Source: Synechococcus sp. CBW1108
GTDB taxonomy: Bacteria > Cyanobacteriota > Cyanobacteriia > PCC-6307 > Cyanobiaceae
Length of the DNA: 64,000 nucleotides
Assembly: GCF_015840335.1 (NCBI RefSeq)
Contig: NZ_CP060395.1
Coordinates: 1,302,001-1,366,000, forward strand
Direction: 5' to 3'
A program made the translations under genes and the position numbers. The notes beneath the pieces are model-generated. The model ran no database searches. It was given only the letters and a program-made list of their open reading frames with translations, and had not been told where the DNA came from. Shown piece by piece: positions 7,342 through 15,960 of this stretch (its first letter is position 1; each line of letters opens with the position of its first letter).

Positions 7342-8424
7342 ATGGCCAGCGCCGTCCCCCACCCCGAAACCGTCGCCACCCGCGCCCACCCCAGCGACCG
7401 ACTGGGCCGGCCGCTAGGGGTGCTGCGCCTATCGCTGACGGCCCGCTGCAACCTGGCCTGTCCCTACTGCCTGCCGGATGGCCACGAACCCCCGGGCCTG
7501 CTGACGCTGGGCCAGCGATTGCGGGTGATCGAAGCAGCGGTGGCCCTGGGGGTCCGCAGCCTGCGGCTCACCGGCGGCGAGCCCCTGCTGCACCGCCAGC
7601 TTGAGGAGTTGATCAGGGCCGTTCAGCCCCTGCGCGCCAAGGGCCTGGGCGAGATCGCCCTCACCAGCAACGGCGTACTGCTCAGTGCCGAGAGGGCCCG
7701 AGCCCTGCGCGCCGCCGGCCTCGACCGCATCACCCTCAGCCTCGACGGCACCACGGGCGCGGCAGTGGCCCGCATGGCAGGCCTTGGTGATGGGGCGGCC
7801 GGGGAACGCACCCTGGCCCAGGTGTTGGCGGCGATCGAGCACGCCCGCACCGCCGGCTTCGATCCAGCCCAGGGCCGCCTCAAGCTCAATGCGGTGATCC
7901 AGCGCGACGCCAACGACGACCAACTCCTACCCCTGGCGGGCCTGGCCCGGGAGCGGGGGCTGGAGCTGCGCCTGATCGAATTCATGGACGTGGGCAACCG
8001 CAACGGCTGGCGGGAAGCCCAGGTGCTCCCGGCCGCCGAGATGGTGGAGCGGATCGGCAGCCGCTGGCCCCTGGAGCCCCTGGGCCGCCCGGCCCACGGC
8101 ACCGCCAGCCGCTGGCGCTACCGAGATGGGGGCTCGGGTGGCGCAAGCCAACTGGCGGTGGTGGCCTCGGTGAGTGCACCTTTCTGCGGCGACTGCAACC
8201 GGCTGCGGGTCACCGCAGATGGCGTCGCCTACACCTGCCTCTTTGCCGCCCCGGGCAGTGGCCTGGATCTCAAACCATGGCTACAGGAAAAACAAGCTGG
8301 ACCAAAACTTGAACTAGCCATGGCCGCCCACTGGAATCAAAGAAGCGACCGCTATAGCGAGGAGCGCAACACTACAAATTCCAGCAACGGCGAACGCGCC
8401 GAGATGGCCTACCTAGGGGGCTAG
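7342..8424 (+). CDS. moaA: GTP 3',8-cyclase MoaA
   Basis: A 360-aa radical SAM enzyme that, with MoaC, converts GTP to cyclic pyranopterin monophosphate, the first step of Moco synthesis. The N-terminal SAM-binding cluster cysteines are C36, C40 and C43 (CNLACPYC). The C-terminal GTP-binding cluster cysteines are C282, C285 (FCGDCNRLR) and C299 (YTCLF). RLTGGEPLLH and ITLSLDG motifs lie between. The tail departs from the enterobacterial GG end but keeps the cyanobacterial form (DRYSEER, then EMAYLGG). It is divergent from ydeP and followed by a 159-bp gap. Confidence 0.96.
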   Translation: MASAVPHPETVATRAHPSDRLGRPLGVLRLSLTARCNLACPYCLPDGHEPPGLLTLGQRLRVIEAAVALGVRSLRLTGGEPLLHRQLEELIRAVQPLRAKGLGEIALTSNGVLLSAERARALRAAGLDRITLSLDGTTGAAVARMAGLGDGAAGERTLAQVLAAIEHARTAGFDPAQGRLKLNAVIQRDANDDQLLPLAGLARERGLELRLIEFMDVGNRNGWREAQVLPAAEMVERIGSRWPLEPLGRPAHGTASRWRYRDGGSGGASQLAVVASVSAPFCGDCNRLRVTADGVAYTCLFAAPGSGLDLKPWLQEKQAGPKLELAMAAHWNQRSDRYSEERNTTNSSNGERAEMAYLGG

Positions 8425-8583
8425 GAGCAAACAGCCTGCTAATAGGATATTTGCCGTTCACCCCACCAGGGCACAGCGTGCGGTCCGTCAAGGAATCTGA
8501 GGTTATTTTATTTAGCCCCCAGTGCGAGCATGGGCTCGCGATGAACCACATGCTGAATGCCATGGATCAGACCTAAGACTGGA

Positions 8584-8799
8584 TCAGCCTCGCCAAGTGG
8601 GCATACCTCCAGCCATGAAAGTTCCCCGATGGCGCCATAGCGCTTCAGGTGTCACGGAGATGTGGTTGACGGCTGCCAGCTTGGCGGCCTCTTGGGTTGA
8701 CCGGGTAGCCAGCAGAGCGGCAGTGAAGGCGGGATCGCGCCGGGCCAGCTCTTTGAGTTGATGCAGGGCGGCGGTGGATTGCATTTGGCAGGTAGTCAT
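8584..8799 (-). CDS. Nif11-like small protein (71 aa)
   Basis: A short protein with a Nif11-type helical region (ALHQLKELARRDPAFTAALL, then STQEAAKLAAVNHISVTPEA) followed by the tail ALWRHRGTFMAGGMPTWRG, a pattern I recall from picocyanobacterial Nif11-like proteins. It has no cysteine-rich core or double-glycine leader cleavage site, so it is unlikely to be a lanthipeptide precursor itself. A ribosome binding site (AGGAAAG) precedes the ATG at 8799. It sits alone between moaA and the IS66 element. Function unknown. Confidence 0.7.
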   Translation of the reverse strand: MTTCQMQSTAALHQLKELARRDPAFTAALLATRSTQEAAKLAAVNHISVTPEALWRHRGTFMAGGMPTWRG

Positions 8800-8940
8800 C
8801 TCACTTTCCTCAACTATCTGTACCTATGCTAGGCAGCCTTATTCAGTCCAGAGATGAGTAAAAATACCCGTTTTGTTTGACACACAAAGGCAAGGCTCCT
8901 GCCTCTGGCAACCGCGCCAGCAACCCCTGGGCGGCACATT
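8800..8940. promoter_or_regulatory. Upstream region of the Nif11-like gene
   Basis: A relatively AT-rich 141-bp stretch that should contain the minus-strand promoter of the 71-aa gene. I see no other gene in it. Confidence 0.35.
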
Positions 8941-8948
8941 CATTCAGG
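8941..8948. repeat. Left 8-bp target-site duplication of IS66 element
   Basis: CATTCAGG lies directly outside the left end and is repeated exactly at 10641-10648 outside the right end. Eight bases is the usual IS66 duplication length. Confidence 0.95.
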
Positions 8949-8992
8949 GTATGCGTTCAGGGGTCGGGACGCCCCGCCGCACGAATGCAAGC

Positions 8993-9018
8993 CTGATCAC
9001 TCACCGCTGAGCGATCAG
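8993..9018 (-). terminator. Hairpin downstream of IS66 tnpC
   Basis: CTGATC-A-CTCA / TGAG-C-GATCAG folds into a stem of ten pairs interrupted by one A-C mismatch, with a CCGC loop, 29 bp after the tnpC stop. There is no following T run, so termination is only a guess. Confidence 0.3.
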
Positions 9019-9046
9019 AAACTCTTCCTTGCTCGTTCTTCTTCCC

Positions 9047-10537
9047 TCAGGGGTCGCTCAGCAGTGACGGCATCACCCCACCGCGGTGATGGGAGATCCA
9101 GGCCTGCTCGAGGAACTCCCAGACATCCCGCCCCTGTTGCCTAAGGGTGGTGGTGACTGTGAGCAGGCGGCTGCGGCAGATGGCACCGCTGGCTGATTGG
9201 ACGCCGTGACTGATCTTGCGCTGAATCACCGATTGGCGCCGGGCACGTTCTGCGGCGTTGTTGGTGGGCTCTATTCCCTCGTTCTCCAGGAAGGTCCACA
9301 ACCCATCTGTCACCTTCTGGAGCTGCTGGCAGGTGCGCACTGTGCTGGCCCAAGGCGTTCGCTCGCCGCGCTGGTAGCCCAGCTCCACTACCCGCTGCAA
9401 CGTGGCCTCAAAGGTCTGGCGAATCGGCAGGCAGCTTTGCTGCAAGGCGGGCCAGTCAATCTTTCCCTCCTTGTAGTTGTGCCAGTGGCCAAACAGCTGC
9501 TGCTGCAGGCCCAGCAGCTGGGCTCCAAACTCAGCGCTGGCGCCCGGGCGTTCGGCGATGGCCGTTAAATCGCGGATCAGGTGCGCCCAACACAGCTGCC
9601 TTTGCATCACCGGCAGGTGGTTGTAGGCCGAGAAGCGATCGCTCACGACAATCCCGCCAAAGGCACTGCCGAGCAGCTCAATCGCAGCGGCCGTAGAACG
9701 GCTCAGCCCCTGCAGAAACACCGTCACCAGCGGTGTGACCATGACCCACTGCCAGCCCCGCTTTCCAGTGGGATTGTTGCCGTCGGCGTTGCCGGTGGGG
9801 GCGCCGGTCTCATCCACGTAAGCCACCGGTTGCTGACGGGCGGCCCGCAGCGCCTGGGCCATCGGTTCGGCCAACGCTGCACTCAGGCGCTGACGGACCC
9901 GTGCAATTGCTCCACGGCTCATCTCCACACCCAGCAGCTGCTGGAGCAGGGCCTGGGTCTTGCTGAAACTCAACGGGAAGGCACTGCCCAGTAGCCCCAC
10001 CAGGGCACTGAGACGTGGCCCGTAGCGGCTGAGCTCCACATCAACCGGCAACGGGGCGCAGGTGCTGGTGGAGCAGCAGGGGCAAACCAACCGATGCAGG
10101 TGATGCTCGATCACCAGCGGCGTGATCGGTGGAATCTCGATCACCTGGTGACGCAGCGGCTCAAGGTCATCTCCCTGCAGCAGGGTGCCACAGCGGCGGC
10201 AGGCATCCGGGTAATGATCCACCACCTTGTCGACACGCTCAATCGGCAGCAGCTCCGGCCCACTGCCGGGATGGCCCTGCTGGCCGCCCCGCTTGCGGCC
10301 ACTGCCCTTGCGCCGCTCTGGAGGCTTAAAACCCAGACCATCACTGGAGGGCGGTTTGGAAGAGTTGCGCGAACTGCGGCCAATCCGCTCCCGCAGGCTG
10401 GCCAGCTCGGTGGCCAGGGCGGTGAGTTGGCTGCGGAGCAGCTCAATCTCCTCATGCTGGGAAAGGATCAGCTCTCTTGCACCAGCCGGCCAGGTCTTCC
10501 AGTCAGCTTCTGAAATTCCGGCCGGAGGTGTGCTCAT
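9047..10537 (-). CDS. IS66 family transposase TnpC
   Basis: A 496-aa protein from the ATG at 10537; an in-frame ATG at 10564 would add nine residues. It has an N-terminal leucine-zipper-like helix (EEIELLRSQLTALATELASL), the SSRNSSKPPSSDGLG linker, a zinc-binding region (CRRCGTLL and CPCC) and the catalytic domain with YVDETGAPTG, IVVSDRFSAYN and EPTNNAAERARR supplying the D-D-E triad. The frame is intact, so the element may be active. Confidence 0.95.
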   Translation of the reverse strand: MSTPPAGISEADWKTWPAGARELILSQHEEIELLRSQLTALATELASLRERIGRSSRNSSKPPSSDGLGFKPPERRKGSGRKRGGQQGHPGSGPELLPIERVDKVVDHYPDACRRCGTLLQGDDLEPLRHQVIEIPPITPLVIEHHLHRLVCPCCSTSTCAPLPVDVELSRYGPRLSALVGLLGSAFPLSFSKTQALLQQLLGVEMSRGAIARVRQRLSAALAEPMAQALRAARQQPVAYVDETGAPTGNADGNNPTGKRGWQWVMVTPLVTVFLQGLSRSTAAAIELLGSAFGGIVVSDRFSAYNHLPVMQRQLCWAHLIRDLTAIAERPGASAEFGAQLLGLQQQLFGHWHNYKEGKIDWPALQQSCLPIRQTFEATLQRVVELGYQRGERTPWASTVRTCQQLQKVTDGLWTFLENEGIEPTNNAAERARRQSVIQRKISHGVQSASGAICRSRLLTVTTTLRQQGRDVWEFLEQAWISHHRGGVMPSLLSDP

Positions 10538-10640
10538 CACAAGCAGTCTCTGCCTGAGATGCAACCGGAAATCAAGCTGTCGTCAAGGGTTCGGCAGGGA
10601 CAATGTTCGCACTGAGCAGTCCCGACCCCTGAACGGTTAC

Positions 10641-10648
10641 CATTCAGG
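10641..10648. repeat. Right 8-bp target-site duplication of IS66 element
   Basis: CATTCAGG, identical to 8941-8948. On the minus strand it contains the TGA stop of the Nif11-like pseudogene. Confidence 0.95.
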
Positions 10649-10847
10649 TCCAGTTCCACTCCCATAGCAAATGGGCACCGATGAGGCGCTTATTGGAGAG
10701 CCAATCAGCCTTGGAGACATCAAATCCTGCCGCCTTGGCAACGGTTACGGCAGCATCAAGATCAGCTGCGCCCATGAGCTTTTCCTGTAACTCCGCATCG
10801 TCTTTGAGCTGGAGCAGCAAGGCCTACAATTGATCTTGCGCCATCAT
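10644..10847 (-). pseudogene. Nif11-like gene with in-frame TAG (nonsense mutation)
   Basis: On the minus strand from the double ATG at 10847 the frame reads MMAQDQL, then TAG at 10826-10824, then ALLLQLKDDAELQEKLMGAA, DLDAAVTVAKAAGFDVSKAD and WLSNKRLIGAHLLWEWNWT before TGA. The helical core is a textbook Nif11 domain, normally starting with the residues that lie before the TAG, so the stop interrupts the domain and the gene looks dead. The C-terminus lacks the usual GG leader motif. The stop codon lies inside the IS66 target duplication, so the insertion did not itself shorten the protein. A strong AGGAGG lies about 16 nt before the ATG, farther away than usual. Confidence 0.72.
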
Positions 10848-10887
10848 CAAAAAGGATTAATGTTCCCTCCTTAACCTACTCCTGACT

Positions 10888-10911
10888 CTCCCCCTGGATG
10901 TACTCCCCCTG
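10888..10911. repeat. Two 9-bp direct repeats (15-bp period)
   Basis: CTCCCCCTG occurs at 10888-10896 and 10903-10911, between the Nif11-like pseudogene start and the 3' end of moaB. On the minus strand it lies upstream of the pseudogene. A paired regulator site is possible. Confidence 0.4.
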
Positions 10912-10941
10912 CATGGAGCAAGATCTCAGGGTTGCTGAGGC

Positions 10942-11463
10942 TTATGGGCCAGCCTGCCCATCCTGCGACTCTCGCAACCGCGGCAGCAGCTGAACCAGGT
11001 TGCAGGGTCGGGTGGCGCCATTGAGCTGGGCGGAGATCAGCCGATCCCAGGCCGTTTGCACCGCATCGAGGGAACCGGGCAGCACGAAGATCACGGTGCC
11101 GTTGGCAACTCCCGCCAGGGCTCGGCTCTGCAGGCTGCTGGTGCCGATCGTTTCAAAGGAGAGCACCCGAAACAACTCACCGAAGCCCTCGATCGTCTTG
11201 TCGAGCAGGGGCGCCACCGCCTCCGGCGTGCCGTCGCGGCCGGTGAGACCGGTGCCGCCAGAGCTGATCACCACCTGCACGCCTGCATCGGCAATCCAGC
11301 GGCTCACTTCAGAGCGGATCTGATAGCGGTCGTCTGGCACCAGCAGGCGCTGCACCAGCCGGTGGCCGGCCGACTCAAGCCGCTGCTGCAGGGCGTCACC
11401 GCTGCGGTCGTCTTCCAGGGTGCGCGTGTCCGACACCGTGAGCAGGGCGATGGCGAGGCTCAC
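10942..11463 (-). CDS. moaB: Molybdenum cofactor biosynthesis protein MoaB/MogA
   Basis: A 173-aa protein of the MoaB/MogA family, which adenylylates molybdopterin before molybdenum insertion. Motifs include LLTVSDTRTLEDDRSGDAL at the N-terminus, VVISSGGTGLTGRDGTPEAV (the binding loop) and the C-terminal FVLPGSLDAVQTAWD. It is divergent from moaD with an 89-bp gap. The name MoaB follows cyanobacterial usage; it probably does the MogA job in this organism. Confidence 0.92.
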   Translation of the reverse strand: MSLAIALLTVSDTRTLEDDRSGDALQQRLESAGHRLVQRLLVPDDRYQIRSEVSRWIADAGVQVVISSGGTGLTGRDGTPEAVAPLLDKTIEGFGELFRVLSFETIGTSSLQSRALAGVANGTVIFVLPGSLDAVQTAWDRLISAQLNGATRPCNLVQLLPRLRESQDGQAGP

Positions 11464-11552
11464 GGGCAGGGCTCAGGCGTTTGGGGCATTCTGAGTGGCG
11501 GAGCCAGGCGCTCGATAGTGATCGCTCCGCCCGAACCCTGCTGCTGCAAGCC

Positions 11553-11819
11553 ATGGCCGTCTCAGCTGATCTGCCATCCCAAGTGCAGGTGCGCCTTTTC
11601 GCCGGCTTGAGAGAAGCGATGGGCTGGAGCGAGCAGCTGGTCGAGCTAGCCCCAGCAGCTGACGCCACACCTCACCAGCTTTGGCGGCAACTCGGTCTGC
11701 AACCCGCCCATCCCCCCGCCGGCGTGCGGGTGGCAATCAACCAGCAGTTCGCCACCTGGGACGCCAGCCTGGCAGCTGGCGATGAGCTGGCCTTCCTGCC
11801 ACCGATCAGTGGTGGCTGA
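11553..11819 (+). CDS. moaD: Molybdopterin synthase small subunit MoaD
   Basis: An 88-aa ubiquitin-fold protein that carries sulfur as a C-terminal thiocarboxylate for molybdopterin synthase. It begins VQVRLFAGLREAMGWS and ends FLPPISGG, the required Gly-Gly terminus. I use the ATG at 11553; the frame is open upstream to 11481, but the family starts near VQVRLF. It ends 4 bp before moaE. Confidence 0.95.
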   Translation: MAVSADLPSQVQVRLFAGLREAMGWSEQLVELAPAADATPHQLWRQLGLQPAHPPAGVRVAINQQFATWDASLAAGDELAFLPPISGG

Positions 11820-11823
11820 CGCG

Positions 11824-12273
11824 ATGGTCGCAATCCAGCTGGAAGCGGAGCCGTTTGAGCCGCTGCATGCCCTGGCCGAGTGGCATCAATTGCTGGCTGC
11901 AGAGCTGGGAATACTGCCTGCGGCCGAGAGTCATTTCGTGGGCCGAGTGCGCCCCAGCGGCGCCAACGACGCACCCCTCACAGCTCTGGAGCTGGAGCAC
12001 TACCCAGGCATGAGCGAGGCCTGCATCGCCTCCCTGGCGGCCGCCGCCGCCGGCCGGCACGGGGCGACTGCAGTGCTGGTGAGACACCGGATCGGCTTGG
12101 TGTTGCCGGGAGACGCCATCGTGCTGGTGGCCATCGGCGCCGACCGCCGCGGCCCGGCCCAGCGCTGCTGCAAGGAGCTGTTGGAGGCCCTCAAGCACGA
12201 CGCCCCCTTCTGGAAAAGGGAGTGGCACGCCGATGGCAGCAGCGCCTGGATCACGGGCAATACGGCCCTGTAA
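11824..12273 (+). CDS. moaE: Molybdopterin synthase catalytic subunit MoaE
   Basis: A 149-aa subunit that pairs with MoaD to convert cPMP to molybdopterin. Family blocks are FVGRVRPSGANDAPLTALEL, LEHYPGMSEACI, VRHRIGLVLPGDAIVLVAIG and the catalytic lysine segment LKHDAPFWKRE. The ATG at 11824 lies 4 bp after the moaD stop, so the two are co-translated. It converges with the RelE-like toxin gene 11 bp away. Confidence 0.95.
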   Translation: MVAIQLEAEPFEPLHALAEWHQLLAAELGILPAAESHFVGRVRPSGANDAPLTALELEHYPGMSEACIASLAAAAAGRHGATAVLVRHRIGLVLPGDAIVLVAIGADRRGPAQRCCKELLEALKHDAPFWKREWHADGSSAWITGNTAL

Positions 12274-12284
12274 AGCCATGCCCC

Positions 12285-12566
12285 TCAGCTCCTGTAAACC
12301 GCGTCGTGACTGCCGATATCAATAGGGATCAGGCGCTGGCCATCGATTATCAGCTCCAGGGTGATCCTGTAGCTGATGTTGATCGACACGGAATGCAAGC
12401 CCTGCAACCGCCCCTTGAGGGCATGCAAGCGCAATGACGGATGACGCGGATTCGCTTCCAGCAGCAGCGGCGTCTTGCGGTAGGTGTCACGCAACTCAGG
12501 GTGACGCTGCAGAAAACGGGCCGCGCGCCGGTTGTAGCGCTCCGTGAACAGAAGGGTCCAACTCAA
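12285..12566 (-). CDS. RelE/ParE superfamily toxin
   Basis: A 93-aa basic protein with the RelE/StbE fold pattern: LLFTERYNRRAARFLQRHPE at the start, LRLHALKGRLQGLHSVSINI in the middle and ISYRITLELI then LIPIDIGSHDAVYR at the end. Family members are ribosome-dependent mRNA endonucleases or gyrase inhibitors; which applies here is unknown. It starts 4 bp inside the end of the antitoxin gene (ATGA overlap), the normal antitoxin-first order. Confidence 0.88.
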   Translation of the reverse strand: MSWTLLFTERYNRRAARFLQRHPELRDTYRKTPLLLEANPRHPSLRLHALKGRLQGLHSVSINISYRITLELIIDGQRLIPIDIGSHDAVYRS

Positions 12567-12793
12567 GGCCGCTCAGCCGCCAGGGCATCCAATCGCGCCA
12601 GGTGATCATCCACAGACTCCTGAACGCATCTCCCGGCGGCCACATCAGCGCGTGTCTCCTGCAGGGCCAGCTCCAGCACCACATACCTGAGGCGGCCGCG
12701 CACCGTCACGCCTGCCTCGCGTTCGTGCTCCAACGCCCGTGTGATCGCACTCACCCCAGCGGTCTTCAGCTCGTTGGCCGAGAGGATCTGCAT
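12563..12793 (-). CDS. Antitoxin of the RelE/ParE-type pair (Phd/RelB-like)
   Basis: A 76-aa protein with a short DNA-binding N-terminus (MQILSANELKTAGVSAITRA), a beta segment (GVTVRGRLRYVVLELA) and an acidic helical C-terminus (ETRADVAAGRC, DDHLARLDAL) expected to wrap the toxin. Such antitoxins repress their own operon. The pair lies 44 bp downstream of moeA on the same strand, so it could be transcribed with the Moco genes. Confidence 0.85.
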   Translation of the reverse strand: MQILSANELKTAGVSAITRALEHEREAGVTVRGRLRYVVLELALQETRADVAAGRCVQESVDDHLARLDALAAERP

Positions 12794-12837
12794 CGCACGG
12801 GTGCCAGATTCTTAAACAATACGAACAACCGCACGCT

Positions 12838-14073
12838 TCAGAGCAGTGGCAGCCGCAGCAACTGAGCCCACAGCTCCGTGCCCGCCTCCAGGGCCCCCAG
12901 CTCCGCCGGGATCTCCAGCAGCAGATCCGCCCCCTGCAACGAGCCGATCCGCGAGGAGGCCTGGGACCCTGCCACCCGGGCCAGCAGCCCGCCATCGGCT
13001 GCCACCACGAGCTGGGCCCGGGCCAGCTCCGGCCGCCCCGCCCCCCGCCGCAGCGGCGCCTCCAGCCGCACCTTCAGCCGCGGCAGCAACTGGGGCTCCG
13101 CCCCCTCAAGCCGCTGCAGGGCAGGCCAGAGCAACTGCAAAGCCGTGACCGCCGCCGCCACTGGATTGCCCGGCAGCCCGAAAAAGGGCACCCCGGCCAC
13201 CTGGCCCCAGGCGAATGGTCGCCCCGGCTTGAGGAACAGCTTCCAGAAGTTCACGGCCCCCAGCTCCGCCACCAGCGGCCGAATCCAGTCGCTGTCGCCG
13301 GCGGAGACGCCACCGGTGCTCACCACCACATCGCAACCGGCCGCCAGCTGCAGCAAGGCAGCCCGCAACTGCTCCGGTTGGTCCCCAACCACCCGTTGAT
13401 CGGCCACCGCATAACCGAGCCGGTTTAGCAGAGCCGTGAGCAAGGCCGAATTGCTCTCCCAGATCTGGCCCGGAGCCCGCTGCCTCCCTGGCGGCAACAA
13501 CTCATCACCACTGATCAACAGACCCAGCCGCGGCCGCTGGGTCACCGTCAGCTGGCGCACCCCGCAACTGGCCAGGCGTCCCAGCTCCGCCACCCCCAGC
13601 CGCTGGCCCGCCGCCACCAGCTCCTGACCGGCAGCAGCCTCCTCTTCGGGCCCGCGGATCCAAACGGAGGCTCCACAGGGCTTCAGCAGCTCCAGCTGAT
13701 CCCCCTCCAACCCCACCAGCTCCTGGGGCAGCACCCGGCCACTGCCCGCGGGCACCACGGCGCCCGTGAGGATCCGCACCGCCTCACCCGCTGCCACAGC
13801 CGCGCCATAGGGGGCCCCGGCGGCCGAGGTGCCCTGCAGGCGCCAGCGGGCTCCCACCAGCGGCTGGTCGGAGCCGGCAATGGCGTAGCCATCCATGATC
13901 GAGGCCCGAAAGCCGGGCACAGCCTCGCCAGCCAGCATCGGCTGAGCGGTGATACGGCCCAGACAGACCGCCAAGGGCAGCTGTTCCACCAGCCCCAGGG
14001 GTTGGAGCTGCTCCAGAATCCGCTCGCGGGCCAGCTCCAGCGGCAGGCCCTCCGGGCCGAAGGGTTCACCCAT
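12838..14073 (-). CDS. moeA: Molybdopterin molybdenumtransferase MoeA
   Basis: A 411-aa enzyme that inserts molybdenum into adenylylated molybdopterin. It shows [17 protein letters not shown] near the N-terminus, the domain with [31 protein letters not shown] (the molybdopterin-binding loop), [13 protein letters not shown] and [16 protein letters not shown]. The start is the ATG at 14073, which overlaps the moaC stop by 8 bp; an ATG at 14103 would give a longer overlap and is less likely. Confidence 0.95.
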   Translation of the reverse strand: MGEPFGPEGLPLELARERILEQLQPLGLVEQLPLAVCLGRITAQPMLAGEAVPGFRASIMDGYAIAGSDQPLVGARWRLQGTSAAGAPYGAAVAAGEAVRILTGAVVPAGSGRVLPQELVGLEGDQLELLKPCGASVWIRGPEEEAAAGQELVAAGQRLGVAELGRLASCGVRQLTVTQRPRLGLLISGDELLPPGRQRAPGQIWESNSALLTALLNRLGYAVADQRVVGDQPEQLRAALLQLAAGCDVVVSTGGVSAGDSDWIRPLVAELGAVNFWKLFLKPGRPFAWGQVAGVPFFGLPGNPVAAAVTALQLLWPALQRLEGAEPQLLPRLKVRLEAPLRRGAGRPELARAQLVVAADGGLLARVAGSQASSRIGSLQGADLLLEIPAELGALEAGTELWAQLLRLPLL

Positions 14074-14551
14074 GCCGTTGCCACTCCCCACCGCGGCCGC
14101 CACTCTTGGCCAGCAGCCGCACCGGACCGATGGTCATGGCTGGATCGGCGCTCTTGAGCATGTCGTAGAGGGTGAGCAGGCCCACCTGCACGGCCGTGAG
14201 CGCCTCCATCTCCACCCCGGTGGGACCGGTGGTGCGGGCGGTGGCAGTCAGGTGCAGACCAGAGCCATCGGCGGCGGGCTCGAGCTGCACACTCACGCCG
14301 CTGAGAGCGATCGGGTGGCAGAGGGGGATCAGCTCCCAGGTGCGCTTGGCGGCCTGGATTGCCGCCACCCGCGCCACCGCCAGCACATCCCCCTTGGGGG
14401 CGCGGCCCTCCAGCACCAGGGCCAGGGTGGCCGCCTCCATGCTGATGAACCCCTCAGCGGTGGCCTGGCGGGCGGTGGCGGGCCGATCGCCCACCTCCAC
14501 CATGTGCACCTCGCCGGCGGCATTGAGGTGACTCAACTGGGGTGCCGTCAT
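14066..14551 (-). CDS. moaC: Cyclic pyranopterin monophosphate synthase MoaC
   Basis: A 161-aa enzyme acting after MoaA in cPMP formation. It contains [18 protein letters not shown], the conserved [32 protein letters not shown] and the catalytic [11 protein letters not shown] region. The ATG at 14549-14551 has GAGGAGGAG directly in front on the minus strand, which decides against the longer frame from 14755. Divergent from the MFS gene only 31 bp away, so promoters must be compact or lie in coding sequence. Confidence 0.95.
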   Translation of the reverse strand: MTAPQLSHLNAAGEVHMVEVGDRPATARQATAEGFISMEAATLALVLEGRAPKGDVLAVARVAAIQAAKRTWELIPLCHPIALSGVSVQLEPAADGSGLHLTATARTTGPTGVEMEALTAVQVGLLTLYDMLKSADPAMTIGPVRLLAKSGGRGGEWQRHG

Positions 14552-14582
14552 CTCCTCCTCAAACCGGGCGCCAGGCCCAAGC

Positions 14583-15917
14583 ATGGATTGCCCGGCGCCA
14601 ACCGTCCTCCCCTCCCCCCATAACGTGAGGAATCCCAGCCGCCCGGCCATCTCCCGCCCCTCCACCTTCTTCTGCGCCTTCCTCACCCTGCTCAACGACC
14701 GGCTGGGGGAGTCGATCGTGTTTCCGCTGTTGCCCTTCCTGCTGGCGAGCTTCACCGGCGACGGCCGGGTGCTGGGCCTGCTGGCCGGCAGCTATGCGGT
14801 GGCCCAATTTGCCTTCACGCCCCTGATCGGCGCCCTCAGCGATCGCTTCGGCCGCAAACCGGTGATCAGCATCTGCGTGGCGGGCTCGGTGCTGGGCCTG
14901 GCCCTGTTTGCCATCACCGTAAGCCTGCCCTGGCGGAGCCTCTGGCCGGCCACTAACGCCGCCGGGCTGCCCCTGGCCCTGTTGTTTGCCGCCCGGCTGA
15001 TCGATGGGGTGAGCGGCGGCACCGCCGCCACCGCCAGTGCCGTGCTGGCCGACATCTCGCCGCCGGAAAAACGGGCCAAGGCCTTCGGCCTGATCGGTGT
15101 GGCCTTTGGCCTGGGTTTCATTCTCGGCCCGGCCCTGGGGGGGCTGCTCGGCCAGATCAACGTCACCCTGCCGCTGGTGCTGGCGGTGGCCATCGCCGCA
15201 CTCAACCTGGTGCTGGTGCTCACCCTGCTGCCGGAAACCCACCCGCCAGAAGCACGCCGGGCCATGCCGCGCAGACGGGATCTCAACCCCTTTGCCGCCC
15301 TGCAGCGGGTGTTCACCAACCCCCAGGTGCGGCGGCTTTGCGTGGCCTTTTTTCTGTTTTTTCTGGCCTTCAACGGCTTCACCGCCGTGCTGGTGCTCTA
15401 TTTCAAGCAGGCCTTCAACTGGGGGCCCGGCCTGGCGGCGTCCGCCTTCCTGGTGGTGGGGGTGGTTGCCACGGTGGTGCAGGGCGGCCTGATCGGCCCC
15501 CTAGTGAAACTCTGCGGTGAATGGCGCCTCACCCTGGCCGGCCTGGGCTTTGTAATCGCCGGCTGCCTGCTGATCCCCCTGGCCACAAAGGCCAACGCCC
15601 AGCCGGTGGTGTTCAGCGCCGTGGCTATCCTGGCCCTCGGCACGGGCCTGGTCACCCCCTGCCTGCGCAGCCTGGTGTCGCGCCGACTCGACAGCGAGGG
15701 CCAGGGCGCCGCCCTGGGCAGTCTCCAGGGGCTGCAGAGCCTGGGCAGCTTTCTGGGGCCGCCCCTGGCCGGCCTGGCCTACGAAACCAGCGGTCGCCAG
15801 AGCCCCTTCTGGCTTGGCATCGCCCTGCTGGTGGGGGTGGCCCTGCTGGTGGCTGGCGGCTTGCCGGGCCAGGGTCCAGGGGGAATGACAACCCCGATAC
15901 ACGGTTCAGAAGGCTGA
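14583..15917 (+). CDS. MFS transporter, drug:H+ antiporter (Tet-like) family
   Basis: A 444-aa protein with 12 predicted membrane helices. The MFS loop motif is [13 protein letters not shown] between helices 2 and 3, and [20 protein letters not shown] fits the helix-4 and motif C region of 12-helix exporters. [17 protein letters not shown] and [20 protein letters not shown] lie in the second half. Such proteins export drugs or metabolites by proton exchange; the substrate cannot be told. The gene precedes ppk by 43 bp and may share its transcript. Confidence 0.88.
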   Translation: MDCPAPTVLPSPHNVRNPSRPAISRPSTFFCAFLTLLNDRLGESIVFPLLPFLLASFTGDGRVLGLLAGSYAVAQFAFTPLIGALSDRFGRKPVISICVAGSVLGLALFAITVSLPWRSLWPATNAAGLPLALLFAARLIDGVSGGTAATASAVLADISPPEKRAKAFGLIGVAFGLGFILGPALGGLLGQINVTLPLVLAVAIAALNLVLVLTLLPETHPPEARRAMPRRRDLNPFAALQRVFTNPQVRRLCVAFFLFFLAFNGFTAVLVLYFKQAFNWGPGLAASAFLVVGVVATVVQGGLIGPLVKLCGEWRLTLAGLGFVIAGCLLIPLATKANAQPVVFSAVAILALGTGLVTPCLRSLVSRRLDSEGQGAALGSLQGLQSLGSFLGPPLAGLAYETSGRQSPFWLGIALLVGVALLVAGGLPGQGPGGMTTPIHGSEG

Positions 15918-15960
15918 GATTGCTACCTTGCGAACCTTCGAGGCCCGGGGCGCCACGGCC

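Larger units (their letters stand above)
8949..10640 (-). mobile_element. Complete IS66-family element, tnpC-only type (1,692 bp)
   Basis: Ends begin with GTA as expected for IS66. Terminal repeats are GTATGCGTTCAGGGGTCGGG(AC) at 8949-8970 and the complement at 10619-10640, agreeing at 20 of 22 positions. An exact 8-bp duplication flanks them. Only the large transposase is encoded and the accessory tnpA/tnpB genes are absent, the arrangement of the ISBst12 subgroup. It landed at the 3' end of a Nif11-like gene. Confidence 0.93.

Noticed and set aside
8250-8424. Suspected frameshift at the MoaA C-terminus
   Set aside because: The tail lacks the enterobacterial ending, but DRYSEER and EMAYLGG are the usual cyanobacterial end and the last cluster cysteine C299 is present.
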